Source: Ligilactobacillus sp. WC1T17
Lineage (GTDB): Bacteria; Bacillota; Bacilli; Lactobacillales; Lactobacillaceae
NCBI GenBank assembly: GCA_900110005.1
Contig: FOCC01000006.1
Span: forward strand, 1 to 64,000
DNA: 64,000 nucleotides
Direction: 5' to 3'
Shown: positions 24,238 through 34,554 of the stretch, piece after piece
Layout: every line of letters starts with the position of its first letter
Numbering within the stretch: the first letter of the stretch is position 1
Notes under the pieces: generated by a model
What the model was told of the DNA's origin: nothing
Databases searched by the model: none
What the model saw: the letters and a program-made list of their open reading frames with translations, nothing else
Made by a program: the position numbers and the translations under genes

Positions 24238-25032
24238 CTATTCAGCATCTGTGTTTTCGTTGTCGCCTTCAACTGCTTCAACGATATCTTCGATTGAGTC
24301 AACTTTTTCGTCGTTAGCTTTGAAAGCTTCTTCAACAGGAGCTTGGTCTTCGCCTTGACGGCCTTCGATAACAGCGTCTGCCATCTTAGCTGTGATCAAA
24401 CGAACGGCACGGATAGCATCGTCGTTAGAAGGAATCTTAACATCGATTTCATCTGGATCAGCGTTAGTATCAACCATAGCTACGATAGGAATGTTAAGCT
24501 TTTGTGCTTCTTTAACAGCAATACGTTCTTTGCGTGGGTCAACGATGAACAATACATCAGGAATACGAGGCATGTCTTCAATACCGCCCAAGAACTTTTC
24601 AAGACGATCGCGTTGCTTCATAAGCAAAGCAACTTCTTTCTTAGGAAGACGATCAAATGTGCCATCTTCTTGCATTGCCTTGATTTCCTTCAAACGCTTG
24701 ATACGAGTTTGAATTGTGTTCCAGTTAGTCAAAGTACCACCCAACCAACGATGGTTTACGTAGTATTGACCAGCACGCTTAGCTTCTTCTTCAACTGCAT
24801 CTTGTGCTTGCTTCTTTGTACCAACAAAGAGGATAACACCATCATTTGCAGCAGCATCCTTCATGAAGTTGTAAGCATCATCAATCAACTTAACTGTCTT
24901 TTGCAAGTCAATGATGTAGATACCATTACGTTCAGTGAAGATGAATTGCTTCATCTTAGGGTTCCAACGACGTGTTTGGTGACCAAAATGTACACCAGCT
25001 TCAAGTAATTGTTTCATGGAAATAACAGCCAT
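24238..25032 (-). CDS. rpsB: Ribosomal protein uS2
   Basis: This 264-aa small-subunit protein has the classic opening [20 protein letters not shown], a central [18 protein letters not shown] and the VDTNADPD block. The last ~30 residues are an acidic tail. It is preceded by a TTGCAA-17-TATAAT promoter and a ~110-base structured leader, and is followed by tsf, the near-universal gene order. Confidence 0.98.
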   Translation of the reverse strand: MAVISMKQLLEAGVHFGHQTRRWNPKMKQFIFTERNGIYIIDLQKTVKLIDDAYNFMKDAAANDGVILFVGTKKQAQDAVEEEAKRAGQYYVNHRWLGGTLTNWNTIQTRIKRLKEIKAMQEDGTFDRLPKKEVALLMKQRDRLEKFLGGIEDMPRIPDVLFIVDPRKERIAVKEAQKLNIPIVAMVDTNADPDEIDVKIPSNDDAIRAVRLITAKMADAVIEGRQGEDQAPVEEAFKANDEKVDSIEDIVEAVEGDNENTDAE

Positions 25033-25045
25033 AATTCAATTAACC

Positions 25046-25188
25046 TCCAAAATAGTTTTTTTATCCTCCCCTATGTTCTACGGCAAAAGACTTAACTTAC
25101 GCTAAGCACCCTTTTGACCATCGCATAAGGTGTGAATTGTGCTTTTAAGCACTTTTTTTATTATACTTTATCAAAACTAGAATTGCAA
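25046..25188 (-). promoter_or_regulatory. rpsB promoter and structured leader
   Basis: TTGCAA (25183-25188) and TATAAT (25160-25165 on the minus strand) are 17 bases apart. The leader begins with a GTGCTT/AAGCAC hairpin and contains a CACC/GGGTG stem, so uS2 feedback on its own mRNA is plausible but not shown. Confidence 0.75.
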
Positions 25189-25217
25189 TAAAAAAAGGAT
25201 ACAAAATGTATCCTTTG
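25189..25217 (-). terminator. Terminator of the D-2-hydroxyacid dehydrogenase gene
   Basis: AAAGGATACA pairs with TGTATCCTTT and is followed by T on the minus strand. It abuts the rpsB -35. Confidence 0.9.
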
Positions 25218-25221
25218 AAAA

Positions 25222-26208
25222 TTATTGAACAATTGTTTTAGCTGTCCCGGTTTCAACCACTTTTTTGGCTGATGCCAAGGAGACCTCAACCATATTTTGC
25301 ACTGCTGTTTCAGTGTAAAAGGCGATGTGTGGTGATAAGACCACATTATCCATCGCCAAGAGTTCTTTAAACATCGGATCATTAATTGCTTGTCCCGATA
25401 AATCGTGGTTGAAAATCGGTGCTTCATTTTCGTAAGTATCCAAAGCGGCACCTTTAACTTTGCCATTCTTCAAAGCAGCAATTAAGGCCTCTGTATCAAT
25501 CAAAGCGCCCCGTGCCGCGTTAACAATATAGACACCATCCTTCATCAATTTGATGCTGTCTTCATTGATGCAGTGGTAATTTTCATCAGTTGCCGGCATA
25601 TGCAAAGTGATAACATCAGCTTGCTTAAATAATTCTTCTTGGCTGACATAGATGCCTTCTTTTTCCAATTGCGGATTTGGGAAAGGATCATAAGCAATCA
25701 CTTTAGCACCAAAACCTTTATAAATTTGGATAGCTGCTCGACCAATCCGTCCAGTTCCCATTACACCAACTGTCATATGGCCTAATTCTTCACCAACAAA
25801 AGGTGCCCAGCGAAAATCTTGTTTAGCCATCCGTTGTCTGAACAAGTTTTGTTTGCGTAATAATTGCAATAATTGGGTAATCGTAAATTCAGCAATCGCA
25901 TTTGGTGAATAGGCTGGTACATTGGTAACTGTAATGTTATATTTCCCAGCTGTTTCTAAGTCAACATTATCAACCCCAACATTGCGCACGGAAAAAACTT
26001 TAACGTTAAACTTAGCCAATTCATCAAATAAATTATCAGGATAATTACCGGTTTGAAAGCCCAAAACTGCATCATAGCCTTTAGCTTTGGCAATTGTCGT
26101 TGAAGTTAATTCTTCTTTTAGCAAAGTTACTTCAATTTTATTTTCCTTAGACCAATTTTCAAAATATTTGCGTTCATCATCGCGAACGTTAAATGCAACA
26201 AACTTCAT
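25222..26208 (-). CDS. D-2-hydroxyacid dehydrogenase, D-lactate dehydrogenase type
   Basis: The ATG at 26208 follows GGGAGGAAGAC; the frame extends seven codons further without a better start. The 328-aa NAD-dependent enzyme shows SVRNVGVDNVD, the substrate-side SPNAIAE, the Rossmann GTGRIG, the catalytic Arg in NAARGALID, Glu in YENEAP and His in SPHIAFYTETA. That pattern fits D-lactate dehydrogenases that reduce pyruvate to D-lactate and reoxidise NADH in fermentation; D-2-hydroxyisocaproate dehydrogenase is the alternative. Monocistronic, with its own terminator. Confidence 0.88.
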   Translation of the reverse strand: MKFVAFNVRDDERKYFENWSKENKIEVTLLKEELTSTTIAKAKGYDAVLGFQTGNYPDNLFDELAKFNVKVFSVRNVGVDNVDLETAGKYNITVTNVPAYSPNAIAEFTITQLLQLLRKQNLFRQRMAKQDFRWAPFVGEELGHMTVGVMGTGRIGRAAIQIYKGFGAKVIAYDPFPNPQLEKEGIYVSQEELFKQADVITLHMPATDENYHCINEDSIKLMKDGVYIVNAARGALIDTEALIAALKNGKVKGAALDTYENEAPIFNHDLSGQAINDPMFKELLAMDNVVLSPHIAFYTETAVQNMVEVSLASAKKVVETGTAKTIVQ

Positions 26209-26369
26209 GTCTTCCTCCCACATTAGCATAAGAAATTAATAAAAGTTATATTACTAAAATTTATAACAAGTATAAAAAAATTATCTTTCTATAACTTGCA
26301 ACGAAATATATTGTATCATGAAACCGGATAAATAGCACCAAAAATTTTGCTTTTAACTTTTTTTTATAA

Positions 26370-26402
26370 AAAAACGGCTTTAAATCATATTTAAAGTCGT
26401 CA
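26370..26402 (-). terminator. Terminator of the GntR regulator gene
   Basis: A 12-bp stem with one mismatch (ACGACTTTAAAT against ATTTAAAGCCGT) leads into seven T on the minus strand. Confidence 0.88.
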
Positions 26403-26408
26403 TCTTTT

Positions 26409-27137
26409 TTAATTGTGCCCCAAGTTAGTCACATTCATTACAGTATAGCTGCGTTTATCGCCGGCAACATGGTTAATCGAATATTCAGCTGCCCGCCCAT
26501 TAGTCATCCAAATAACCTGTTCAATTTCTAAAATCGGTGTCCCTTTTTTAACCGCTAAAAATTCTGCGTCTTCCGTGCTGGCTGCTAAAGCAGAAAATTT
26601 GCGAAAAGCATTGCCTAATTTAATACCCTTTTGCTTACGCATATATTCATAGAGCGATTTTTCACAGATTTCCTCAGATAATTCTGGGACAAGCTTAACT
26701 GGCAAATAAGTATGTTCAAAAAAGACCGGCTCGCCATCGATATAGCGAATCCGCTTGACCTCATAAACAGGATCAATTCGTTTCAAATTCAACGTTTGCT
26801 GCATGAATTCATCTGGCAACAAGACATCTAACGAAATCACCTTAGACGTGATGTGCTCGCCATATTCTTCATATCCGCCTCGCACATCATCAACTGCAAT
26901 ATCGGTTTCTTGGTTGACAAAAGGAATTTTACCTCTAACGTACGTTCCTAAACCTGATTGCTTATAAATCAGCCCTTCCTTAGCTAAACCATCCAATGCT
27001 TTTTTGACAGTCAGCCGGTTAACAGCAAATTGTGCCGCTAAAGTACTTTGATCAGGCAAAAGATCTCCTGTTTGATAACTGCCATCTTCAATTTGCTTAC
27101 GAATTGCAGCTGCTATTTCTTGATACTTCGTTGCCAT
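26409..27137 (-). CDS. GntR/HutC-family transcriptional regulator
   Basis: ATG 27137 is used (a TTG precedes it directly). The 242-aa protein has a GntR winged helix (about 5-70: GDLLPDQSTLAAQFAVNRLTV) and a UTRA effector domain (about 95-235) of the HutC type, which binds sugar phosphates or similar metabolites, as in TreR or NagR. It is transcribed alone, so its target operon cannot be read from context; the D-2-hydroxyacid dehydrogenase downstream is a possible but unsupported target. Confidence 0.9.
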   Translation of the reverse strand: MATKYQEIAAAIRKQIEDGSYQTGDLLPDQSTLAAQFAVNRLTVKKALDGLAKEGLIYKQSGLGTYVRGKIPFVNQETDIAVDDVRGGYEEYGEHITSKVISLDVLLPDEFMQQTLNLKRIDPVYEVKRIRYIDGEPVFFEHTYLPVKLVPELSEEICEKSLYEYMRKQKGIKLGNAFRKFSALAASTEDAEFLAVKKGTPILEIEQVIWMTNGRAAEYSINHVAGDKRSYTVMNVTNLGHN

Positions 27138-27281
27138 CAAATCATTCCGTTTCGTTTAGATTTATCTATTGGTTTAATTATATACTTTTCAAAGCAAAAA
27201 ACAAGACTTGAATGAGATTTTGATTACAATTTACCGTAAAACATCTTTCTTCTTACTATCAAAAAGATATTTTTTATTAAT

Positions 27282-27308
27282 AAAAAAGTAGGGAAAACCC
27301 TACTTTTA
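27282..27308 (-). terminator. Terminator of dnaG-rpoD
   Basis: AGTAGGG and CCCTACT form a 7-bp stem with a four-base loop and A/T runs on both sides. Confidence 0.9.
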
Positions 27309-27312
27309 TTTT

Positions 27313-28431
27313 TTATTCTAAGAAATCTTTCAATTGTTTTGAACGGGATGGATGGCGCAGTTTCCGCAAAGCCTTAGCTTCAATCTGCCTAATCCGTTCA
27401 CGTGTAACACCAAAGACTTTACCTACTTCTTCTAGCGTTCTAGTTTGGCCATCTTCCAGGCCAAAGCGTAATTTCAAAACATTTTCTTCACGATCGGTTA
27501 ACGTATCTAAGACACTCTTAATTTGTTCGCGCAAAAGTTGGTAAGCCGCATGGTCTGCCGGACTCGTTGCTCCTTCGTCTTCAATAAAGTCGCCCAAATG
27601 TGAATCATCTTCTTCGCCGATTGGTGTTTCTAAAGAAACTGGTTCTTGTGCGATTTTTAAAATTTCTCGTACTTTTTCCGTTGGCATATCCATTTCTGCA
27701 CCAATTTCTTCAGGAATTGGTTCTCGGCCTAAATCCTGCAACATTTGCCGTTGAATACGGATTAACTTGTTGATGGTTTCCACCATATGCACTGGAATTC
27801 GAATCGTCCGTGCTTGATCAGCAATAGCACGGGTGATAGCTTGTCTAATCCACCAAGTAGCATATGTTGAAAATTTGAAGCCCTTGGTATAGTCGAATTT
27901 TTCAACAGCTTTCATTAAGCCCATATTGCCTTCTTGAATTAAATCAAGAAATGACATGCCCCGTCCAACATAGCGTTTTGCAATGGAAACCACCAGCCGT
28001 AAGTTTGCTTCAGCCAAGCGTTGCTTAGCTTCTTCATCGCCTTTTTCAATGCGTAAAGCTAATTCCTTTTCTTCATCAGCTGTTAATAAATTAACCCGCC
28101 CAATTTCTTTAAGGTACATTCTCACTGGGTCGTTGATTTTAACCCCAGATGGTGCTGAAACATCGCTCTTTGATAATTCCTTTTCGTCTTCTTTAGCCTT
28201 GATGAGACTTTGAGCACTTGGATTGCCTTCTTCATCCACAACTGAGATGCCTTTATCTTCTAAAGTTGCAATCAAATCTTCCATGCCGCTGGCATCTAAA
28301 TGTACTTCAGCAAATTTATCAGCTAAAGCTTTATAAGTGATTTCATGTTTGTTCTTATATTCCCGCATCGTATCGCGTAAATTCTTTTTATATAAGGTTT
28401 CATCAAATTGATTATTTTTCTCTTCTGCCAC
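27313..28431 (-). CDS. rpoD: Primary sigma factor RpoD (SigA)
   Basis: This 372-aa housekeeping sigma factor directs RNA polymerase to TTGACA/TATAAT promoters, which this window uses widely. Regions 1.1, 1.2 ([15 protein letters not shown]), 2 ([19 protein letters not shown], then [20 protein letters not shown]) and 4 ([22 protein letters not shown]) are all present, without the long insertion of proteobacterial RpoD. It follows dnaG by 21 bases in the macromolecular synthesis operon. Confidence 0.98.
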   Translation of the reverse strand: MAEEKNNQFDETLYKKNLRDTMREYKNKHEITYKALADKFAEVHLDASGMEDLIATLEDKGISVVDEEGNPSAQSLIKAKEDEKELSKSDVSAPSGVKINDPVRMYLKEIGRVNLLTADEEKELALRIEKGDEEAKQRLAEANLRLVVSIAKRYVGRGMSFLDLIQEGNMGLMKAVEKFDYTKGFKFSTYATWWIRQAITRAIADQARTIRIPVHMVETINKLIRIQRQMLQDLGREPIPEEIGAEMDMPTEKVREILKIAQEPVSLETPIGEEDDSHLGDFIEDEGATSPADHAAYQLLREQIKSVLDTLTDREENVLKLRFGLEDGQTRTLEEVGKVFGVTRERIRQIEAKALRKLRHPSRSKQLKDFLE

Positions 28432-28452
28432 AGTAGTTTCCTCCCTTAACGC

Positions 28453-30291
28453 TTATCTATTATCATCTGCAACTGTCTGTTTCAACTTGACCAGTTCAAT
28501 GTATTGAGTCGTCAATTCCATTATTTTTGTAGGTTCATTTTGTCTTTTGGCCTGCTCCAGCTCCCTTTTAACACTTACCAACCGCGTATCTAATGGTGCT
28601 TCATTGTCAATGACGTAAATACAATCTTTCAATTCTTCTTCAGAATAGGCACCATAATCTTCCATTTCAATTGAAACAACTAATTTCTTTAAATTTTCAT
28701 CACCAAGATAATCTAAAAATTGTCCGCCAATATAAGTCTGATATTTACTAAAATAGCCTTGAATTAGAAGGTATAAAGCCTGATAATCCACATTTTCAAA
28801 CTGAAAAGACGGCAAATTGGCTACATATAAATAGGCATTGGGTTCATTGAGCAGGTAATGAATCAAGGTTCTTTGTGCTAATTCGACCTTTGAATAGTGC
28901 TCAGCATTAGTTACTTTGACTAGCGGCGACTCCAACTGTGCTTTGGCTCTTTGGCTGCCGGCTTCTTGCTTTAAAACGCGAAGCTGACTTGCAAGGCTGG
29001 CTTTATCTAAAGCAAATTCTCGTGCTAACTTGGTTAAAGTCAGCTCTACTTGCAAATCATCATCAACTTCAGCAGCTTGACTTAAAACATCAGTAATATA
29101 GGCCAACTGACCGCTTTCGGTCTGCAAATTGCGTCCTTTTTTGAAATATTCAAGGTAAAATTCTAAAACAGTTATCTGGTTTTCTTGACAATTTTTTTGA
29201 AAAGCTTGCGCACCATACTTACGGACAAATTCATCTGGGTCTAATTTTTCAGGCAACGCCACCGTCTTAACGGTAAAATGTCCCGCTTCATTTAAGAGCG
29301 TAATTGCCCTTTTAGTGGCTTCCTGTCCAGGATCATCTCCGTCATAGCAAATCAAAACTTCTTTAGCGATAGGCCTCAATAAGTAAATTTGCTCATCGGT
29401 TAAACTAGTCCCCATCGAAGCAATGCCATTGGTAATTCCGGCTTGATAAGCCGCCAAAACATCCATAAAGCCTTCAAATAAGAAAACTTGCCCACTTTTG
29501 CGAATTAGCCGTTTAGCCTTATCAAAATTAAACAGCAGGCGTCCTTTATTAAACAACACAGTTTCAGGCGAATTAAGATATTTGGGCGTTCGCTCATCTC
29601 TAACCAAAGCCCGCCCTGAAAAAGCAATTGTCTGTCCGCTAGCATTCCGCAAAGGAAACATCACCCGATTAAAAAAACGGTCTGTCAAAGTGCCATCGTT
29701 TTTTTCAATAAATAGGCCTGATTTGCGATGTAGTTGATAATCACCCAGCTGATGCGAACTGAAATATTCTGCTAAAATTTTCTGTTCCGGCGCAAATCCA
29801 AGATTGAACTCATCAATTAAAGCATCATCTAAGCCCCGCTGATGCAAATAATCCAGCGCCGGTTGCCCAATCTTAGTTTGCATCAAAATATAATGGTAAA
29901 GTTCAGCAGCTGTTTGATATAAATGCTTTAATTGTCCATTTTCAGAATTTTCTTGCTCGGTTGAGGCGGTATTTTGCGGTGAATATTGCTGGTCAATATC
30001 AATATTTTCCAGCTCAGCTACCCGATAAACCGCCTCAGGAAACGATAAGTCCTCCAATTCCATTAAAAAGCTAAAGACATTTCCGCCACGATTACAAGAA
30101 AAACAGTGGAAAAATTGTTTTTGCTCATTGACTGAAAACGAAGGTGTTTTTTCCGAGTGAAAAGGACATAAGCCAAACCATTCTTTGCCTGAACGTTGCA
30201 ACTGGACAAATTGTCCAACAACATCCAAAATATTGGCTTGACTGCGCACATTTTCAATTACCGCTTCTGGTATTCTTTGGGCCAAAGACAT
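28453..30291 (-). CDS. dnaG: DNA primase
   Basis: DnaG makes RNA primers for replication. The CHC2 zinc finger (CPFHSEKTPSF ... FHCFSCNRGG, residues ~40-70), the catalytic TOPRIM domain (FLFEGFMDVLAAYQAG, then ICYDGDDPGQEA) and a DnaB-interacting C-terminal domain are visible. Its 612 residues are normal. The gene has its own promoter (30369-30397), a leader with a strong hairpin, and a G-rich ribosome binding site just before the ATG, and it shares a transcript with rpoD. Confidence 0.97.
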   Translation of the reverse strand: MSLAQRIPEAVIENVRSQANILDVVGQFVQLQRSGKEWFGLCPFHSEKTPSFSVNEQKQFFHCFSCNRGGNVFSFLMELEDLSFPEAVYRVAELENIDIDQQYSPQNTASTEQENSENGQLKHLYQTAAELYHYILMQTKIGQPALDYLHQRGLDDALIDEFNLGFAPEQKILAEYFSSHQLGDYQLHRKSGLFIEKNDGTLTDRFFNRVMFPLRNASGQTIAFSGRALVRDERTPKYLNSPETVLFNKGRLLFNFDKAKRLIRKSGQVFLFEGFMDVLAAYQAGITNGIASMGTSLTDEQIYLLRPIAKEVLICYDGDDPGQEATKRAITLLNEAGHFTVKTVALPEKLDPDEFVRKYGAQAFQKNCQENQITVLEFYLEYFKKGRNLQTESGQLAYITDVLSQAAEVDDDLQVELTLTKLAREFALDKASLASQLRVLKQEAGSQRAKAQLESPLVKVTNAEHYSKVELAQRTLIHYLLNEPNAYLYVANLPSFQFENVDYQALYLLIQGYFSKYQTYIGGQFLDYLGDENLKKLVVSIEMEDYGAYSEEELKDCIYVIDNEAPLDTRLVSVKRELEQAKRQNEPTKIMELTTQYIELVKLKQTVADDNR

Positions 30292-30397
30292 TCCCCCCTT
30301 ACTACGGGTTTAGAAAGGCCGTACACCATGGGCGCACGACCGCATTATCATTTATATAATCAATATCAATTTTACAATATAATTAAAAGTTAGACAA
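30292..30397 (-). promoter_or_regulatory. dnaG promoter and leader hairpin
   Basis: TTGTCT (30392-30397) and TAAAAT (30369-30374) are 17 bases apart on the minus strand. The leader contains an 11-bp hairpin at 30317-30341 with a CAU loop. Three of its pairs are G-U, which keep the RNA fold while the DNA is imperfectly palindromic. It ends about 20 bases before the G-run ribosome binding site. Confidence 0.65.
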
Positions 30398-30417
30398 GCA
30401 AAATGACTCCAAACACT

Positions 30418-30447
30418 AAAAAAGGCAGGATAAATATCCTGCCTTTA
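30418..30447 (-). terminator. Terminator of glyQS
   Basis: GGCAGGATA and TATCCTGCC form a 9-bp stem followed by six T on the minus strand. Confidence 0.93.
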
Positions 30448-30454
30448 AAAATTA

Positions 30455-32530
30455 TTATTTAATGTTGAGTTTATCTAATGAACCAAAGGCTTTCGTCAAA
30501 TCAGCCAAAAGTGACAATTGCGTCAAACGGTTGTTTTTGACTTGTTCATCTTTAGCCATAACCATTGTTTCATCAAAGTAAGCACTGATAACATCTTTCA
30601 AATCATGCAATGCTTGATATTTAGCTGCATAATCTTTTTGAGCAAAATCAGCCGCTGCCTTTTGATAAGCAGCAAACAAATCAGCTTCACTGTCATTTTC
30701 AAATAAGCTTTGATCAACATGGTCCATAACATGGTCAGCCTTATTAGCCAAACGCGTTACCCGCGTCAAAGCTTCAATGGTTTCCTTAAAGTCGGCATCC
30801 AAAGCATGTTCATTCAAACTAGCAGCCGCTTCTTTTACAGCAATAAAACTTGCCTGGTTATTACCATTAGCTGCTTCTAAAGCATCACGGCGCAAATCTT
30901 TGCGATTCAATACTTGGAAGACGCGATCAGAAACAAAGTTCAAAATCAAGTCATAGTTGGCTTCAGGGTTAATCTTAGCATAGAGGTCTGGTCTTTGTTC
31001 ATAAGCGAATTTAACTGCTTCATGCAGCAAAGGAACTGAAATATCCCATTCTTTATCCAAAGAAATCCGCACAATACCTAAAGCTTGGCGTCTCAAAGCA
31101 TAAGGGTCATTTGAACCGCTCGGAATCATCCCGGCACTAAAGAAGGCTTGAATACTATCAGTCTTATCAGCAATGGACAAAATTGAACCAACTACTGTTT
31201 GCGGTAAAGCACCTTCCGCACTCGTCGGCATATATTCTTCGCGCATAGCTGCCGCTACATCAGCATTTTCGCCGAATAACTTGGCATAAATTTCACCCAT
31301 TACACCTTGCAATTCAGAAAATTCACCAACCATGCCTGTAACCAGGTCAAACTTATAAATTAGCGAAGCCCGCTTCAAATCGGCTAACTGTTCTGCTGAC
31401 AAGCCTAATTTTTGCCCCAAGAATTGGGCAATCAAGCTGACACGTTCCATCTTTTCATAAATTGTGCCAATCTTATCGTGGAACATAACCTTCTTCAAGC
31501 GTTCAACATAATCAGCAATGGTTTGCTTTTGGTCTTCTTCATAGAAGAATTTCGCATCTTCCAGGCGTGCTGTTAACACCTTTTCGTTTCCAGAAACGAC
31601 ATTTTCCAAATATTCGCTGTTGCCGTTGCGAACTGAAACAAAATGCGGCAAAAGTTTGCCATTTTTATCCGTTACATAGAAATAACGTTGATTGTCCTTC
31701 ATTGACGTAATTAAAACGGCATCAGGCACTGCTAAATATTTTTCATCAAAAGAGCCTGCAAAAACAGTTGGGTATTCAACCAAGTTGACAACTTCTTCCA
31801 ACAAATCAGGATCAACCATGATTTGCCAGTCATTTTCAGCTGCCAAAGCATCAATTTGACTGGTAATCATTGCTTGACGTTCGCTGGCATCAGCAATTAC
31901 TTTTTGTGCTTTAAGGCAGGCTGGATAATCATCAGCACTGGCAATTTCCACTGCTTGACCTAAGAAGCGGTGGCCTTGTGACGTTTTTCCAGTAGCCAAA
32001 TCTAAAACATCAAATGACACTAATTCATCATCTAGTAAGGAAACCAGCCAGCGAATCGGCCGCACATATTCAAAATCATTGGTACCCCACCTCATCATCG
32101 TAGGAAATTTCATGTCCATGACAACATCTTTGACGCCTTTTAAAACGTCGCTAGCCTTTTGACCTGCGATAAACTTCTTCACATAAACGTATTCAACACC
32201 CTTTAATTCTTGAAAGAAGATATCATCAACACTGACACCTTGGCCTCTGGCAAAACCTTGTGCTGCCTTGGACCAGTTGCCATCTTTGTCGTAAGCAATT
32301 TTTTTAGCAGGTCCTTTAGCAACCTCAGAAATATCTTCTTGCTTATCAGCTAAGCCGATAACTTTCAAAGCTAACCGGCGTGGTGTTGAATATTTTTCAA
32401 TTGTTTCATAGCTTAAACGGTTTTCCTTCAAAAAGGAGGCCATACGTTCTGCCAATTGGTTAATACTTGGTGTAACCACATGTGCTGGGATTTCTTCCAG
32501 CCCAATTTCAAGTAAGTAATTATGTGCCAT
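30455..32530 (-). CDS. glyS: Glycyl-tRNA synthetase beta subunit
   Basis: This is the 691-aa beta chain of the alpha2beta2 bacterial glycyl-tRNA synthetase, which contacts the tRNA. The opening LLEIGLEEIPAHVV, STPRRLALKV and MKFPTMMRWG blocks are characteristic, and an HD-like segment and anticodon-binding (DALR-type) C-terminal region follow. Its start overlaps the glyQ stop by one base, so the chains are translated together under the upstream glycine T-box. Confidence 0.97.
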   Translation of the reverse strand: MAHNYLLEIGLEEIPAHVVTPSINQLAERMASFLKENRLSYETIEKYSTPRRLALKVIGLADKQEDISEVAKGPAKKIAYDKDGNWSKAAQGFARGQGVSVDDIFFQELKGVEYVYVKKFIAGQKASDVLKGVKDVVMDMKFPTMMRWGTNDFEYVRPIRWLVSLLDDELVSFDVLDLATGKTSQGHRFLGQAVEIASADDYPACLKAQKVIADASERQAMITSQIDALAAENDWQIMVDPDLLEEVVNLVEYPTVFAGSFDEKYLAVPDAVLITSMKDNQRYFYVTDKNGKLLPHFVSVRNGNSEYLENVVSGNEKVLTARLEDAKFFYEEDQKQTIADYVERLKKVMFHDKIGTIYEKMERVSLIAQFLGQKLGLSAEQLADLKRASLIYKFDLVTGMVGEFSELQGVMGEIYAKLFGENADVAAAMREEYMPTSAEGALPQTVVGSILSIADKTDSIQAFFSAGMIPSGSNDPYALRRQALGIVRISLDKEWDISVPLLHEAVKFAYEQRPDLYAKINPEANYDLILNFVSDRVFQVLNRKDLRRDALEAANGNNQASFIAVKEAAASLNEHALDADFKETIEALTRVTRLANKADHVMDHVDQSLFENDSEADLFAAYQKAAADFAQKDYAAKYQALHDLKDVISAYFDETMVMAKDEQVKNNRLTQLSLLADLTKAFGSLDKLNIK

Positions 32531-33447
32531 TATTTTTCCTCCTTCAATAATTCTTGACGTAATTTCTCGTCTTTAATCAATGGGAAGCCTAATTTCTTTC
32601 GTTCCAAAATAAAGGCTTTAGCCACTGATTTCGCCATATTACGAATCCGTGCTAAGTAGCCGGCTCTTTCAGTAACTGAAACCGCACCACGAGCATCCAG
32701 CAAGTTGAAGGTATGGCTGCACTTTAAAATATAATCATAAGCTGGGTGAACCAAGCCGTTTGCAATTTGCTTTTTAGCTTCAACTTCATAAGTATCAAAT
32801 AAGTTAAATAGCATTTCCTGGTTGCTTTCTTCAAAGGCATATTTAGAGTGTTCATATTCAGGTTCTTTGAAGATATCGCCATATTTAACGCCGTCAGCCC
32901 ATTCCAAATCAAAAACAGAATTTACTTCTTGAATATATGAAGACAAACGTTCCAAACCGTAAGTTACTTCAACAGCAACCGGACGTACTTCCAGCCCGCC
33001 AACTTGTTGGAAATAAGTAAATTGGGTAATTTCCATGCCGTCAAGCCAAACTTCCCAACCGACACCGGCGCAACCCATGGATGGGTTTTCCCAGTTATCT
33101 TCAACAAAGCGGATATCATGTTCTTTTGAATCAATGCCCAAAGCCTTCAAAGATTCCAAATACAAATCTTGAATATTAGTTGGGTTAGGCTTCATGATAA
33201 CTTGGAATTGATGGTGCTGGAACAAGCGGTTAGGATTTTCGCCATAACGTCCATCCGCTGGACGCCGCGAAGGTTCAACATAAGCCACATTCCAAGGTTC
33301 AGGTCCAATAGCCCGCAAGAATGTGTATGGACTCATTGTACCAGCACCTTTTTCAGTGTCATAAGATTGCATCAACATGCAGCCTTGTTTGGCCCAGAAT
33401 TGTTGCAAGGTCAAAATAATATCTTGCATCGCTAATTTTTTAGCCAT
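32530..33447 (-). CDS. glyQ: Glycyl-tRNA synthetase alpha subunit
   Basis: This 305-aa class II catalytic chain charges tRNA-Gly. Motif-like blocks include [58 protein letters not shown] and [20 protein letters not shown]. It is the first gene after the T-box terminator, with a GGAGG ribosome binding site about 20 bases from the leader's end. Confidence 0.98.
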   Translation of the reverse strand: MAKKLAMQDIILTLQQFWAKQGCMLMQSYDTEKGAGTMSPYTFLRAIGPEPWNVAYVEPSRRPADGRYGENPNRLFQHHQFQVIMKPNPTNIQDLYLESLKALGIDSKEHDIRFVEDNWENPSMGCAGVGWEVWLDGMEITQFTYFQQVGGLEVRPVAVEVTYGLERLSSYIQEVNSVFDLEWADGVKYGDIFKEPEYEHSKYAFEESNQEMLFNLFDTYEVEAKKQIANGLVHPAYDYILKCSHTFNLLDARGAVSVTERAGYLARIRNMAKSVAKAFILERKKLGFPLIKDEKLRQELLKEEK

Positions 33448-33498
33448 AAATAATACCTCCTAAATTTAAAAAAAGCGAAAAAATAACCGCAAGTCCAC

Positions 33499-33744
33499 AA
33501 AAAAGTTCCTATGCAACGCCTGTGGTTACATAGGGACGACTTTTCGCAAACCGCGGTTCCACCCTACTTCTAGTCTAAACTAGCAGCTTAATTACGTTAG
33601 GACTCAAAAAGCGCCAATCAAAAGGTAATTTGCACCTGCTCTCACCATACCAGGCTCGCTTCGCCAATGATACCAATCATTTTCTTTTCTCATCGTCCCT
33701 ATTCAACTGAAGTCTAGAATAGTTGAATTAAGCTTATTTGTCAA
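33499..33744 (-). promoter_or_regulatory. Glycine T-box leader of glyQS with promoter
   Basis: The promoter is TTGACA (33739-33744) and TATTCT (33716-33721), 17 bases apart. The T-box GTAGGGTGGAACCGCGG lies at 33551-33567 on the minus strand, and the terminator (GTCCCTATG/CATAGGAAC, then six T) at 33499-33537. About 96 bases from the predicted start, GAT-T-GGC places a GGC glycine specifier at 33613-33615. Uncharged tRNA-Gly would favour antitermination. Confidence 0.92.
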
Positions 33745-33752
33745 GCTTTTCG

Positions 33753-34517
33753 CTAAAATTTAATTTCATTCATTTCCTGCAAAAATTTTTTGGCTGGGAT
33801 ATAAATGCCAACTTGATCATTGTAAATCGTATCTAAAGCCTGTTTTAAATGCTGTTTGGTCTCATCTTTGACCTTAATTGAATTCAAACGCTTTAAATCC
33901 AAAGCTGAAAATAGTTGCAGATAATAAATTGTTCTAGCATCCAAATGCAGGCGGTACGGGTCAAGAGGCCAGTGTTTCTGACATAACAAACCACCATAGT
34001 TCTCTGAATAGTCAAACGGCCTTTGAGGATTTTGACAGACACTGCAATATCTTAACTCCGGTCTGACACCAAAAAGCGTCAACATTTGAACTTCCATAAT
34101 GTTGGTGATAATAGACGGTTCAAATCCCTGATCAATCAGGGTTAAAGCTTGGTCAACCTGTCCAAACCACTTAGCTGCTAAACTGCTGTCTTCTTTGATA
34201 CCAGCTTCAGCTAAACCTAAAATGTAGGATGCATAGGCATTTAAAAAAATATCTTGAAATATCTGCTGATATTGATCAATTTCTTTGCCTAAATTGAGAT
34301 AAGACAAGCCTTGATCATTGATACTGCCAAGATAGCGGCCATGTGAAAAAGGCAGAATAATCGCACCTAAGCGAAAGCCTCTTTTCTTGACACCGCGAAC
34401 ATAAAAAGTTTTAAATCCGAAACGATCCGTAAAAATTTTAACCAGCATATCACGTTCCTTATAATCTCTACGTGACGACACAATTCCCAAAAATTCCTGT
34501 CCTTGATGTAAAACCAT
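33753..34517 (-). CDS. recO: DNA repair protein RecO
   Basis: This 254-aa recombination mediator works with RecF and RecR to load RecA on gapped DNA. It has the N-terminal OB fold (LGIVSSRRDYKERDMLVKIFTD) and a C-terminal helical domain with zinc ligands CSVC and a downstream Cys in GGLLCQKHW. It follows era, the usual firmicute order. The length is typical. Confidence 0.93.
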   Translation of the reverse strand: MVLHQGQEFLGIVSSRRDYKERDMLVKIFTDRFGFKTFYVRGVKKRGFRLGAIILPFSHGRYLGSINDQGLSYLNLGKEIDQYQQIFQDIFLNAYASYILGLAEAGIKEDSSLAAKWFGQVDQALTLIDQGFEPSIITNIMEVQMLTLFGVRPELRYCSVCQNPQRPFDYSENYGGLLCQKHWPLDPYRLHLDARTIYYLQLFSALDLKRLNSIKVKDETKQHLKQALDTIYNDQVGIYIPAKKFLQEMNEIKF

Positions 34518-34554
34518 GCTTCCTCCTAAAAAAGGCTGGTTACCCAGCCTTTTT

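Noticed and set aside
30144..30393. Two plus-strand ORFs over the dnaG start and leader
   Set aside because: They lie antisense to the dnaG coding start and promoter, with no ribosome binding sites; they are shadows.
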